DNA of 15,431 bases, taken from positions 1-15,431 of the forward strand of contig OMSZ01000301.1 of assembly GCA_900313855.1 (NCBI GenBank). The letters run 5' to 3'. The notes below the pieces were generated by a model, which was not told the DNA's origin, ran no database searches, and was given only the letters and a program-made list of their open reading frames with translations. The stretch's first letter is position 1. Each line of letters starts with the position of its first letter. Below are positions 1 through 7,867 of the stretch, in pieces. The stretch comes from an uncultured Eubacteriales bacterium. Lineage in GTDB: Bacteria > Bacillota > Clostridia > Lachnospirales > Lachnospiraceae. A program made the translations under genes and the position numbers.

Positions 1-1
1 A

Positions 2-1996
2 AATATATTCAAACTACATGCTCCCTTTGAGCCGACAGGAGATCAGCCGCAGGCAATAGATGCGCTGGTCAAGGGTTTCAAGGAAGGTAATCAATTCGAG
101 ACTTTGCTTGGTGTCACGGGTTCGGGTAAGACCTTCACGATGGCTAATGTCATCGCACGCCTTAATAAGCCGACTTTAGTAATAGCGCACAATAAAACGC
201 TTGCTGCACAGCTGTATTCTGAGTTCAAGGAATTCTTCCCTGAGAACGCTGTGGAGTATTTTGTATCCTATTACGACTACTATCAGCCGGAGGCTTATGT
301 GCCATCGACGGACACTTATATTGAGAAGGACTCATCGATAAATGATGAGATTGATAAATTAAGACATTCGGCAACGGCAGCGCTTATAGAGAGAAGAGAT
401 GTTATAGTTATCTCGTCTGTGTCCTGCATTTACAATATCGGTTCGCCGGACACTTATGCGGAAATGATGCTTACACTCCGTACCGGAATGACCTATGAGT
501 GGGAGGACCTGATATCCGACCTTATTGATATCCAGTATGAACGAAATGAATTAGACTTCAAACGTGGTACCTTCCGTGTGCACGGGGATGTGCTTGAAAT
601 CCTTCCTGTGTCCACATTTGAGAATGCGATAAGGGTTGAGTTCTTCGGAGATGAGATTGACCGGATGGTTGAGTTTGATCCGCTTACCGGAGAGGTCAAG
701 CGTGGAATTAACTGTGCGTTTATCTTCCCTGCTTCCCATTATGTTGTTGCACAGGACAGGGTAGAGGCGGCAACGAAGGAGATAGAGGCGGAGCTTGAGG
801 AAAGAGTACAGTATTTCAAAGAAAATGATAAGCTGCTTGAGGCACAGCGTATAAGCGAGCGGACGCATTTTGACATGGAAATGTTAAGGGAAACAGGCTT
901 CTGTTCGGGAATAGAGAATTATTCAAGGCCGCTTGCGGGACTTGCTCCCGGTTCAACACCTAACACTCTGCTCCAGTTCTTCAAAGACGATTATCTTATG
1001 ATAATAGATGAGTCGCACATGACGGTTCCGCAGATCCGCGGCATGTATGCGGGTGACCGTTCGAGAAAGCAGACGCTTGTGGATTTCGGTTTCCGTCTGC
1101 CATCTGCGATGGATAACAGACCTCTTCGGTTTGATGAGTTTGAGGAAAAGCTTGATCAGGTAATGTTTGTGTCGGCTACACCTTCCGATTATGAGAGTGA
1201 GCATGAGCTGCTTCGTGTTGAACAGCTTATCCGTCCAACGGGACTGCTCGATCCGAAGATTGAGGTTAAGCCCGTTGAGGGACAGGTTGATGATCTGCTT
1301 TCAGAGATTAACAGGGAAGTCGATAAAGGACACAAGGTGCTTGTCACAACGCTTACAAAACGAATGGCGGAGGACCTTACGGATTACCTTCGCGAGCATG
1401 ACGTGAAGGTTAAGTATCTCCATTCGGATATAGATACGTTAGAACGAATCGAGATTGTAAGAGACCTTAGAATGGGAGTGTTTGATGTGCTTGTCGGAAT
1501 CAATCTTCTGCGTGAGGGACTTGATATTCCGGAGATTACATTGGTTGCAATTCTTGATGCCGACAAAGAAGGCTTCCTGCGTTCCGAGACCTCGCTTGTA
1601 CAGACAATAGGACGTGCAGCGCGTAACAGTGAAGGTCGCGTTATCATGTATGCCGATACGATAACAGGTTCTATGCGTGTCGCAATAGATGAGACGAACA
1701 GGCGTCGCGAGATTCAGGATAAGTACAACAAAGAGCATGGTATCACGCCGACAACTATCGTGAAATCTGTACGTGACTTAATATCTACGGGAACGGATGA
1801 AGACATTGATGAATTAAATGCAAGGTTTAAGGAAAAAGATGTCGAGTCGATGACTAAGAAGGAGCTTAAGGACGAGATCAAGAAGTACACCAGGAAGATG
1901 GAGACAGCTGCTGCCGAGCTTAATTTTGAGATGGCGGCAGAGTACAGGGATCATTTAAAGGAGCTTAAAGTGGCACTAAGAGATTATGATGAGTAG
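2..1996 (+). CDS. uvrB: UvrABC excinuclease subunit B (5' end outside window)
   Basis: UvrB is the helicase-like, damage-verifying subunit of bacterial nucleotide excision repair. UvrA loads it on DNA and it recruits UvrC for incision. The reading frame is open from base 2, starting [22 protein letters not shown], so only the initiator and perhaps a few residues are missing; the internal TTG at 104 is not the real start. Visible in order (window residues): Walker A GVTGSGKT (about 37-44), the tyrosine-rich beta-hairpin [12 protein letters not shown] (about 90-101) that inserts between strands, DESH motif II (about 336-339), motif [11 protein letters not shown] (about 533), and a C-terminal UVR helix pair (about 617-655) that contacts UvrC. 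The visible 664 residues match the usual family length. It lies 132 bases upstream of uvrA. No terminator is obvious between them, so read-through into uvrA is possible although uvrA has its own promoter. Confidence 0.97.
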   Translation, partial: NIFKLHAPFEPTGDQPQAIDALVKGFKEGNQFETLLGVTGSGKTFTMANVIARLNKPTLVIAHNKTLAAQLYSEFKEFFPENAVEYFVSYYDYYQPEAYVPSTDTYIEKDSSINDEIDKLRHSATAALIERRDVIVISSVSCIYNIGSPDTYAEMMLTLRTGMTYEWEDLISDLIDIQYERNELDFKRGTFRVHGDVLEILPVSTFENAIRVEFFGDEIDRMVEFDPLTGEVKRGINCAFIFPASHYVVAQDRVEAATKEIEAELEERVQYFKENDKLLEAQRISERTHFDMEMLRETGFCSGIENYSRPLAGLAPGSTPNTLLQFFKDDYLMIIDESHMTVPQIRGMYAGDRSRKQTLVDFGFRLPSAMDNRPLRFDEFEEKLDQVMFVSATPSDYESEHELLRVEQLIRPTGLLDPKIEVKPVEGQVDDLLSEINREVDKGHKVLVTTLTKRMAEDLTDYLREHDVKVKYLHSDIDTLERIEIVRDLRMGVFDVLVGINLLREGLDIPEITLVAILDADKEGFLRSETSLVQTIGRAARNSEGRVIMYADTITGSMRVAIDETNRRREIQDKYNKEHGITPTTIVKSVRDLISTGTDEDIDELNARFKEKDVESMTKKELKDEIKKYTRKMETAAAELNFEMAAEYRDHLKELKVALRDYDE

Positions 1997-2031
1997 TTTG
2001 ATCTGATCATTTTATGGTAAAATTATTCAAT

Positions 2032-2045
2032 CGAAAGTTTGTTCT
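2032..2045. promoter_or_regulatory. Candidate LexA (SOS) operator before uvrA
   Basis: CGAAAGTTTGTTCT resembles the Gram-positive SOS box CGAACRNRYGTTCG. It keeps the GAA...GTTC half-sites with three mismatches. It touches the -35 element of the uvrA promoter, where a repressor would block RNA polymerase. uvrA belongs to the LexA regulon in many Firmicutes. The site call is an inference from one imperfect match. Confidence 0.45.
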
Positions 2046-2073
2046 ATACATTTAAAAATAATCGTGATATAAT
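2045..2073 (+). promoter_or_regulatory. Sigma-A type promoter of uvrA
   Basis: TATACA (2045-2050), a 17-base spacer, then a perfect TATAAT (2068-2073) with an extended -10 TG at 2065-2066. Transcription would start near 2080, giving a leader of about 50 bases before the uvrA start. Confidence 0.7.
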
Positions 2074-2128
2074 GAGCAAAGCAAAAAGAGACGTTCATTG
2101 TATTTATTATTGAAAGGAACAAACTAAT

Positions 2129-4951
2129 ATGCAGCAATACATTACGATCAAGGGTGCGCGTGAGCACAATCTGAAAAATATAGATGTTAAGATTCCAAGA
2201 GATAAGATGGTTGTCCTTACCGGGCTTTCCGGTTCGGGCAAATCGTCTCTTGCGTTTGACACGATATATGCAGAGGGACAGAGACGTTATATGGAGTCCC
2301 TCTCTTCTTATGCAAGACAATTCTTAGGACAGGCAGAAAAGCCCGAGGTAGACAAGATAGAAGGGCTTTCGCCTGCAATATCCATAGACCAGAAATCAAC
2401 CAATCGCAACCCGCGTTCTACGGTGGGAACCGTAACGGAGATATACGATTATTTCCGTCTGCTATATGCAAGGATCGGAATACCGCATTGTCCGCAATGT
2501 GGGCGGGAGATCAAGAGGCAGACGGTTGACCAGATGGTGGATACTGTCATGGCGCTTCCCGAAGGCACGAAGTTCCAGCTGCTTGCACCGGTTGTCCGCG
2601 GGCGCAAAGGCCGTCACGAGAAGGTGCTTGCACAGGCAAAGCGAAGCGGTTATGTCCGCGTGCTCGTTGACGGTTCGATGTATGATCTGTCGGAGGAGAT
2701 AGAGCTTGATAAGAATAAGAAGCATGACATTTCAATCATTGTTGACAGGCTTGTTGTCAAAGAGGGAATACGCCGCAGGTTAAATGATTCCATTGAGGCG
2801 GTCATGAAGCTTGCCGAAGGTCTTATGGTTGTTGACGTTATAGGCGGTAAGGCGATCAACATGAGTAACAGTTTCTCATGTCCTGACTGTGGGATCAGCA
2901 TAGACGAGATAGAACCGAGAAGCTTTTCATTTAACAACCCTTTCGGAGCGTGCCCAACCTGCTTCGGACTTGGATATAAGATGGAGTTTGATGTTGATCT
3001 TATGATCCCTGATAAGAGCATATCGATTGCGGACGGTGCGATCGTTGTTACAGGCTGGCAGTCATGTACGGACAGCAAGTCATATACAAGAGCAATTCTT
3101 GACGGTCTGACAAGAGAATACGGTTTCGATCTTAATACACCGTTTGAGGATCTGTCCGATGAGGCAAAGAATGTTATCTTGTATGGTACGAACGGACGCG
3201 AGGTGCGGGTATATTATAAGAGCCAGCGCGGTGAAGGCGTGTATGATGTTGCATTTGAGGGACTTATCAGAAATGTCCAGAGACGATATCGTGAGGCAAG
3301 CTCGGAATCCATGAAGGAGGATTACGAGAGCTTCATGACTATAACCCCTTGTGATGACTGTAACGGTCAGCGTCTTAAGAAGGAATCGCTTGCTGTTACT
3401 GTGGGCGGTAAGAATATATATGAGATCACAAAATTATCCATAGATAAATTAGTGGAATTTCTTGATGGAATCGAACTTTCTGACAGGCAGCGCTTTATCG
3501 GTGGAGGGATTCTTAAAGAGATAAATGCAAGGCTTCATTTCCTGCTTGATGTCGGACTTGATTACCTTGCGCTTTACAGACCGACAGGCTCGCTTTCCGG
3601 TGGTGAGGCACAGCGAATAAGACTTGCAACCCAGATAGGCTCGGGTCTTGTGGGAGTGGCATATATTCTTGATGAGCCGAGTATCGGACTTCACCAGAGG
3701 GATAACGACAAGCTGATCGGAACGCTTAAGCATTTAAGAGACCTCGGCAACACGCTTATCGTTGTTGAGCATGATGAGGATACAATGCTTGCCGCAGACC
3801 ATATCGTAGATATCGGTCCGGGTGCAGGTGAGCATGGTGGTGAGGTTATTGCACAGGGAACAGCGCAGGAGATAATGAAGAACAAGAAGTCGATAACCGG
3901 CGCGTATCTCTCGGGTAGGATCAAGATACCCGTGCCGAAGGAGAGAAAGCAGCCGACCGGCTGGATCACGGTTAAGGGTGCGAGAGTCAACAATCTTAAG
4001 AACATAGATGTGCCATTTCCTCTTGGAGTGATGACCTGTGTGACGGGAGTTTCCGGTTCGGGTAAGAGCTCCCTGGTAAATGAGATATTATACAAGCACC
4101 TTGCGAGAGACCTTAATCGGGCAAGAATTAAGCCCGGGGACCATGACGGGATAGAGGGCATGGAGCAGCTTGATAAGGTTATTAATATAGATCAGTCACC
4201 TATCGGAAGAACTCCACGATCTAATCCGGCAACGTATTGCGGTGTGTTTGACATGATCCGTGATCTGTTTGCGGGCACGAAGGATGCGAAGGCACGCGGC
4301 TACAAGAAGGGCAGGTTTTCATTTAACGTGTCCGGAGGACGATGCGAAGCCTGCAAGGGTGACGGTATCATTAAGATAGAGATGCATTTTCTTCCTGACG
4401 TGTATGTGCCCTGCGAGGTGTGCGGCGGCAAGCGTTATAACCGCGAGACCTTAGAGGTAATGTATAAGGGTAAGAATATATATGATGTTCTTGACTTGAC
4501 TGTTGATGAAGCCTGTGAATTCTTTGCAAATGTCCCGTCAATCCTTAGAAAGATAGAGACACTAAAGCAGGTGGGACTAGGCTATATAAGGTTAGGACAG
4601 CCGTCAACGACTCTATCCGGCGGTGAGGCGCAGCGTGTCAAGCTTGCGACAGAGCTTTCTAAGAGAAGTACGGGGAAAACAGTATATATCCTTGATGAGC
4701 CGACAACCGGACTTCATTTTGCGGATGTCCATAAGCTTGTTGAGATACTTCATCGTCTGTCGGAGGGCGGCAATACGGTAATAGTTATCGAGCATAATCT
4801 CGAGGTCATAAAGACGGCGGATTATATCATAGACATCGGACCTGAGGGCGGCGACAAGGGCGGAACCGTTGTTGCAGCGGGAACACCTGAGGAGATCGCA
4901 AAGAAAAAGAAGAGTTATACGGGCCAGTATGTTAGAAAAATGTTGAAATAA
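2129..4951 (+). CDS. uvrA: UvrABC excinuclease subunit A
   Basis: UvrA is the damage-scanning ABC-type ATPase of nucleotide excision repair. It dimerises, binds distorted DNA and loads UvrB. The 940-residue product is full length. Domains visible: first Walker [10 protein letters not shown] (32-40); a CPQC pair (C121, C124); a zinc module with C251, C254, C275 and C278; first ABC signature LSGGEAQR (about 488); second Walker [10 protein letters not shown] (about 637-645); C739, C742, C762 and C765 forming the DNA-binding zinc finger; second signature LSGGEAQR (about 828); and a final Walker [11 protein letters not shown]. The ATG at 2129 has GAAAGGAA about 10 bases upstream, and family members begin at the same place. 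The gene has its own promoter with a possible SOS box, and a strong terminator follows 24 bases after the stop. Confidence 0.99.
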   Translation: MQQYITIKGAREHNLKNIDVKIPRDKMVVLTGLSGSGKSSLAFDTIYAEGQRRYMESLSSYARQFLGQAEKPEVDKIEGLSPAISIDQKSTNRNPRSTVGTVTEIYDYFRLLYARIGIPHCPQCGREIKRQTVDQMVDTVMALPEGTKFQLLAPVVRGRKGRHEKVLAQAKRSGYVRVLVDGSMYDLSEEIELDKNKKHDISIIVDRLVVKEGIRRRLNDSIEAVMKLAEGLMVVDVIGGKAINMSNSFSCPDCGISIDEIEPRSFSFNNPFGACPTCFGLGYKMEFDVDLMIPDKSISIADGAIVVTGWQSCTDSKSYTRAILDGLTREYGFDLNTPFEDLSDEAKNVILYGTNGREVRVYYKSQRGEGVYDVAFEGLIRNVQRRYREASSESMKEDYESFMTITPCDDCNGQRLKKESLAVTVGGKNIYEITKLSIDKLVEFLDGIELSDRQRFIGGGILKEINARLHFLLDVGLDYLALYRPTGSLSGGEAQRIRLATQIGSGLVGVAYILDEPSIGLHQRDNDKLIGTLKHLRDLGNTLIVVEHDEDTMLAADHIVDIGPGAGEHGGEVIAQGTAQEIMKNKKSITGAYLSGRIKIPVPKERKQPTGWITVKGARVNNLKNIDVPFPLGVMTCVTGVSGSGKSSLVNEILYKHLARDLNRARIKPGDHDGIEGMEQLDKVINIDQSPIGRTPRSNPATYCGVFDMIRDLFAGTKDAKARGYKKGRFSFNVSGGRCEACKGDGIIKIEMHFLPDVYVPCEVCGGKRYNRETLEVMYKGKNIYDVLDLTVDEACEFFANVPSILRKIETLKQVGLGYIRLGQPSTTLSGGEAQRVKLATELSKRSTGKTVYILDEPTTGLHFADVHKLVEILHRLSEGGNTVIVIEHNLEVIKTADYIIDIGPEGGDKGGTVVAAGTPEEIAKKKKSYTGQYVRKMLK

Positions 4952-4956
4952 TAGTA

Positions 4957-5141
4957 ACTTTTCACAGTCGAAATAAAACACTCCGTTGATTCGGTATGCT
5001 TGCATAACCGAACGGCGGAGTGTTTTTTTTTCGAGACTGCGAAGCAGGAACTCAAAACGCAGTCACAAACAAAAGCAGCGAAGACTGCGACGGATGCGAA
5101 GCAGCCGGTTTGTGACCTGTTGATTGAGTTCTGTGAAAAGT
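4957..5141. repeat. Interrupted palindromic element (MITE/REP-like or structured RNA)
   Basis: A 185-base intergenic block is bounded by perfect 11-base inverted repeats, ACTTTTCACAG (4957-4967) and CTGTGAAAAGT (5131-5141). Nested inside are GAACTCAA (5048-5055) with TTGAGTTC (5124-5131) and GTCACAAAC (5062-5070) with GTTTGTGAC (5108-5116). The core repeats the word TGCGAAGCAG (5037-5046 and 5095-5104) and holds GCAG/CTGC mini-hairpins (such as 5075-5088). The left part carries the uvrA terminator. It has no coding signature. It resembles a miniature inverted-repeat or REP-like element, or a folded RNA. I see no clear target-site duplication. Whether it recurs elsewhere cannot be told from one copy. 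Confidence 0.5.
4975..5031 (+). terminator. Intrinsic terminator of uvrA
   Basis: AAAACACTCCG (4975-4985) pairs perfectly with CGGAGTGTTTT (5016-5026). An inner CGGTATGC/GCATAACCG stem lies between them, and a run of T reaches 5031. This is a strong rho-independent terminator starting 24 bases after the uvrA stop codon. The A-rich left arm would allow weaker termination from the other strand. Confidence 0.93.
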
Positions 5142-5221
5142 AAAGAGAAAAGAAAAGTAAAAACATACATATTAGTACTTGCATTTCACAAGAAAATAAT
5201 TATACTGATTTATGTAGTTTT

Positions 5222-5273
5222 TGTCGATTTGTGTCGATACAATTGTATAGTGTTGCAAATAGCAACATACAAT
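5222..5273. promoter_or_regulatory. Operator-like palindrome cluster before the cell-wall protein gene
   Basis: TGTCGAT occurs twice, exactly 10 bases apart (5222-5228, 5232-5238). A perfect 12-base palindrome ATACAATTGTAT follows (5237-5248). Then ATTGTAT...GTTGC (5242-5256) pairs with GCAACATACAAT (5262-5273) around a 5-base loop, with a 3-base bulge. No T-run follows, so it is not a terminator. Weak -10-like hexamers (TATAGT 5246, TACAAT 5268) lie inside it. The regulatory role is inferred. Confidence 0.4.
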
Positions 5274-5284
5274 ATGAGCACAAG

Positions 5285-5313
5285 TTGAAATAATTTCGCA
5301 TTTATACGATAAG
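5285..5313 (+). promoter_or_regulatory. Possible promoter of the cell-wall protein gene
   Basis: TTGAAA (5285-5290), a 17-base spacer and GATAAG (5308-5313; an overlapping TAAGAT starts at 5310). The -35 is good and the -10 is imperfect. The transcript would start about 20 bases before the coding start. Other weak promoters overlap the palindromes upstream. Confidence 0.35.
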
Positions 5314-5339
5314 ATAATACCAATGAGGAATTACAGAAG

Positions 5340-6815
5340 ATGTATGATTATAATAAGAATGCAATAACGACAAAAAGGATATATGGCAGCCATGAATATA
5401 AAAGGTTTTGTTTGTTCATGACCGCATTGCTTTGTTTTGTTCTTTGCATATCCTTTTCGATGAATGTTAAGGCTGCTGCTTTTGATTATAATGCATGGCT
5501 TTTATCGGAGCAGACAAAATATCCAGCAGGAAAGTATTGGAATCATGCGGGAAAGGATAATGATAACTCAGATGGATATACGGATACACCGTGCAGTCTT
5601 CACGGAGTGAGTGGTGTTGATCATATATATGGAACAGGAGGCTGTACCTGCAATCATTTTGCGGATCCCGGTATAAGCGGAACGGCAACATATCCTGCAG
5701 TATGGCATTATTCGGCGTCACAGTGTATGGGGTTTGCCAATAAGTTGGGTTACGATATGTTTGGATCGACTATGTGGAGCAGGATTACGACCGCAAGTGA
5801 TCCGAATTATGCTGCTAATGTTCGTGTGGGAGATATAGTAAGGATCAACGGTCATTCTACATTTGTTATTTCAAAATCCTCTGATAATACGATTACGGTA
5901 GGTGAGTGTAATTACGTTCAACGATCAAGCGGGCAGGGTTGCCTTATAGCTTGGGGAAGGGCTATAGATCTTTCTAAGGCGACAAGCTTTGAGTATTATG
6001 AGCGCGCACAGAATTATGACGGGGTGATCGCAGGAACTATAACGCCGGCACAGGATACAACCGAGCAGAAAACTACAGAGACATCGACAACAGAAAAGGA
6101 TGCCAAGGAAATCATAACCGATGAGAACGGAGAACCTTATACGGGCTGGAGATTAGCAGAAGATGGCGAACACTATTTGTATATTAAGAAGGGTGAGGTA
6201 GTAGCTGACAAATGGGTAACAGTCAGAAAAAAGAAATACTACCTTGATGATAACGGGTTCAGAGCAACCGGCTTGTTTGTGATAGGTAAGAAGAAGTATT
6301 ACTTTAATGAGGATGGAGTACTTCAAAAGAATAAATGGATAACAGAAGATAGTAATACATATTATATTGGGGCTGCCGGTCATGCATTAAAATCACAGTG
6401 GTTATACAAGGGAAAATATCTTGTATATGTTAAGAATGACTGCGTAATGGCAAAGAGTGAGCTTGTCAAGATTTCCGGCAGTACATATTTCTTTAATTCA
6501 AAGGGCAGACGTTCGGCAGGCTTTAAGAAATGCAATGGCAAGTATTATTATTGTAATTCAAACGGTATAATATTAAAGAAGCAGTGGATAACTAAAGGTA
6601 CCAAGAAATACTATGTCAATAAGTCAGGTGTAAGAGTACAGAATAAGATCATTAAGATTTTTGGCAGCAGATATTACTTTAATAATAAAGGGCTGCTCCA
6701 AAAGAACAAAGAGATTGAGTACGCCGGCAAGGTGTATAAGGCTGATGCAAACGGACGGTTGAAGTATGTAAGGGACGTTGAGGTTACTTCCGAGGAAGAG
6801 ACCACACTCGAATAA
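5340..6815 (+). CDS. Secreted CHAP/NlpC-like amidase or peptidase with cell-wall-binding repeats
   Basis: The 491-residue protein is probably exported and wall-attached. A signal peptide is visible: a positively charged N-region to R22, a hydrophobic core at about 23-41, and a likely cut after NVKAAA (about 47). Residues 48-225 look like a papain-fold amidase/peptidase domain. SQCMGFANKLG places a candidate nucleophile at C129, and VGDIVRINGHSTFV places a candidate histidine at H172. C85, C102, C104, C190 and C201 may form disulfides or bind metal. A Thr/Glu linker (236-255) leads to about ten 20-residue aromatic repeats of the form GKKYYFNxxGxLQKNKW (about 257-475), the choline/glucan-binding type, and an acidic tail. 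No sortase motif is seen. GAGGA lies 10 bases before the ATG. Likely roles are peptidoglycan remodelling or surface proteolysis; the substrate is unknown. It is probably monocistronic, with its own terminator. Confidence 0.8.
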   Translation: MYDYNKNAITTKRIYGSHEYKRFCLFMTALLCFVLCISFSMNVKAAAFDYNAWLLSEQTKYPAGKYWNHAGKDNDNSDGYTDTPCSLHGVSGVDHIYGTGGCTCNHFADPGISGTATYPAVWHYSASQCMGFANKLGYDMFGSTMWSRITTASDPNYAANVRVGDIVRINGHSTFVISKSSDNTITVGECNYVQRSSGQGCLIAWGRAIDLSKATSFEYYERAQNYDGVIAGTITPAQDTTEQKTTETSTTEKDAKEIITDENGEPYTGWRLAEDGEHYLYIKKGEVVADKWVTVRKKKYYLDDNGFRATGLFVIGKKKYYFNEDGVLQKNKWITEDSNTYYIGAAGHALKSQWLYKGKYLVYVKNDCVMAKSELVKISGSTYFFNSKGRRSAGFKKCNGKYYYCNSNGIILKKQWITKGTKKYYVNKSGVRVQNKIIKIFGSRYYFNNKGLLQKNKEIEYAGKVYKADANGRLKYVRDVEVTSEEETTLE

Positions 6816-6831
6816 ATCAGATATTTAGAAG

Positions 6832-6864
6832 CAGGAGACGATGAATGTCGTGTCCTGTTTTTTT
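6832..6864 (+). terminator. Intrinsic terminator of the cell-wall protein gene
   Basis: CAGGAGACGA (6832-6841) pairs with TCGTGTCCTG (6848-6857) with one central mismatch and the loop TGAATG, followed by seven T. It begins 16 bases after the stop codon. Confidence 0.9.
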
Positions 6865-6892
6865 ATTGGGAAATTTCGGACATGCTTATATC

Positions 6893-6921
6893 TATACGCG
6901 GAACCGCCCTGCATTTATAAT
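6893..6921 (+). promoter_or_regulatory. Possible promoter of the MerR-type gene
   Basis: A perfect -10 TATAAT (6916-6921) lies 17 bases after TATACG (6893-6898), a weak -35. It sits between the preceding terminator and the gene, leaving a leader of about 67 bases. Confidence 0.45.
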
Positions 6922-6994
6922 TCTTATGATTATGGTGAAAAATGAAGCCGGAAACATGAGGTTACAGGCTACATAAAAAGCAGGGAGGTATTGT

Positions 6995-7732
6995 ATGAAG
7001 GAACCATATTATACGATCAGGGAAGCAGCTCTTAAAGTTGGTGTGGAATCACATGTGCTTCGTTATTGGGAAGAGGAGTTGAAAATGGATATTCACAGAA
7101 ACCAGATGGGGCACAGATATTACACCGAGCATGATATTGAACTGCTTTGTAAAGTCAGAACGCTTAAGGATAAGGGTATACAGTTAAAGGCAATAAGAAA
7201 TTACATAGAAAAACGACAGGAACAGATGTTGGCAAGCGGTCAGTCCAAAGAGGCAGCAAAGGAGCATGAAGAAGTTGCTGTGGATGAAAATGAAGATAGT
7301 AAAGCCGAGCTTGTTCCGGTAAAGCCTGTGGGCGGAATAATGTCTAATGCGGAAAAGCTTGAGCAGTTCCAGAGAATAATGAATAAGATTTTGTCCAATG
7401 CGATCATAGAAAATAATGAATTGATAGGACGCTCCGCAGGTGAGCATGCCGCGACGGCGGTGACGGAAAAGCTTACCGGTATGACAAAGGAACAGGAGGA
7501 ACGGGCAGAGGCAAGATACAGAAAGCTTGACCAGACATTAAGGGAGATACAGCAGGCAAGAAAAGAAGCGGCAGCGGCTAATATGCGGCCGGTTGATAAA
7601 AGGCGGCAGCAGCGTCTTAAGAGGAAGAACAAAGCAAAGGAAGGACAGGCTGACAATGACAGATCAAATGATCAGGATAATACGATAAGTGATCAGCTTG
7701 AAGATAAGACCCTGGAAACAACGGCGGAATAG
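6995..7732 (+). CDS. MerR-family DNA-binding protein with long charged helical tail
   Basis: The 245-residue protein opens with a MerR-type winged helix: YYTIREAALKVGVESHVLRY (5-24), the WEEEL wing and GHRYYTEHDIELL (39-51). A helix follows at about 55-78. Instead of a short effector-binding domain it has an acidic linker (about 85-110), a predicted helical or coiled-coil stretch (about 118-195, including KEQEERAEARYRKLDQTLRE) and a very basic patch (about 200-215, RRQQRLKRKNK) before an acidic Q/D/N-rich end. The metal-binding cysteines of classical MerR sensors are absent. The layout recalls chromosome-anchoring RacA-like proteins as much as a classical transcription regulator, but sequence identity to RacA cannot be claimed here. 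GGGAGG lies 6-7 bases before the ATG. No terminator separates it from the next gene, whose promoter carries a dyad it could bind (inference). Confidence 0.75.
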   Translation: MKEPYYTIREAALKVGVESHVLRYWEEELKMDIHRNQMGHRYYTEHDIELLCKVRTLKDKGIQLKAIRNYIEKRQEQMLASGQSKEAAKEHEEVAVDENEDSKAELVPVKPVGGIMSNAEKLEQFQRIMNKILSNAIIENNELIGRSAGEHAATAVTEKLTGMTKEQEERAEARYRKLDQTLREIQQARKEAAAANMRPVDKRRQQRLKRKNKAKEGQADNDRSNDQDNTISDQLEDKTLETTAE

Positions 7733-7763
7733 AAAACCAAAGCAGAGATATGTTGATAAAAAC

Positions 7764-7782
7764 ATGCAAGTTTGGGTTGCAT
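7764..7782. promoter_or_regulatory. Dyad operator candidate over the carbamoyltransferase -35
   Basis: ATGCAA (7764-7769) and TTGCAT (7777-7782) form a perfect inverted repeat with a 7-base spacer, extendable to AAnATGCAA / TTGCATnTT. The right half coincides with the -35 hexamer, so a bound protein would occlude RNA polymerase. The regulator is unknown; the adjacent MerR-like protein or an ArgR-type repressor are both possible. Confidence 0.45.
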
Positions 7783-7805
7783 TTTACGGGATAATTTAAT
7801 AAAAT
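7777..7805 (+). promoter_or_regulatory. Promoter of the carbamoyltransferase-like gene
   Basis: TTGCAT (7777-7782), a 17-base spacer and TAAAAT (7800-7805) fit a sigma-A promoter. The start near 7812 would put the perfect hairpin GTCAAAAG-GTA-CTTTTGAC (7815-7833) at the very 5' end of the mRNA, where it could protect the transcript or bind a regulator. Confidence 0.6.
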
Positions 7806-7867
7806 GATGCTAAGGTCAAAAGGTACTTTTGACATCCGTATCATTATTTAGGAAAGGCAGACCCGTT

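Noticed and set aside
2650..4161. Antisense frames of 142 and 156 residues inside uvrA
   Set aside because: They are low-complexity, Ser/Pro-rich shadows of a well conserved gene, with no independent start signals.
4915..5184. 89-residue minus-strand reading frame across the uvrA end and the palindromic element
   Set aside because: It overlaps the uvrA end, a strong terminator and inverted repeats, and its composition looks like translated structured RNA. No family resemblance or convincing ribosome binding site supports it.
7829..7867. Upstream TTG start for the carbamoyltransferase-like gene
   Set aside because: It falls inside the perfect leader hairpin and has no good ribosome binding site; the ATG at 7868 fits the family N-terminus.
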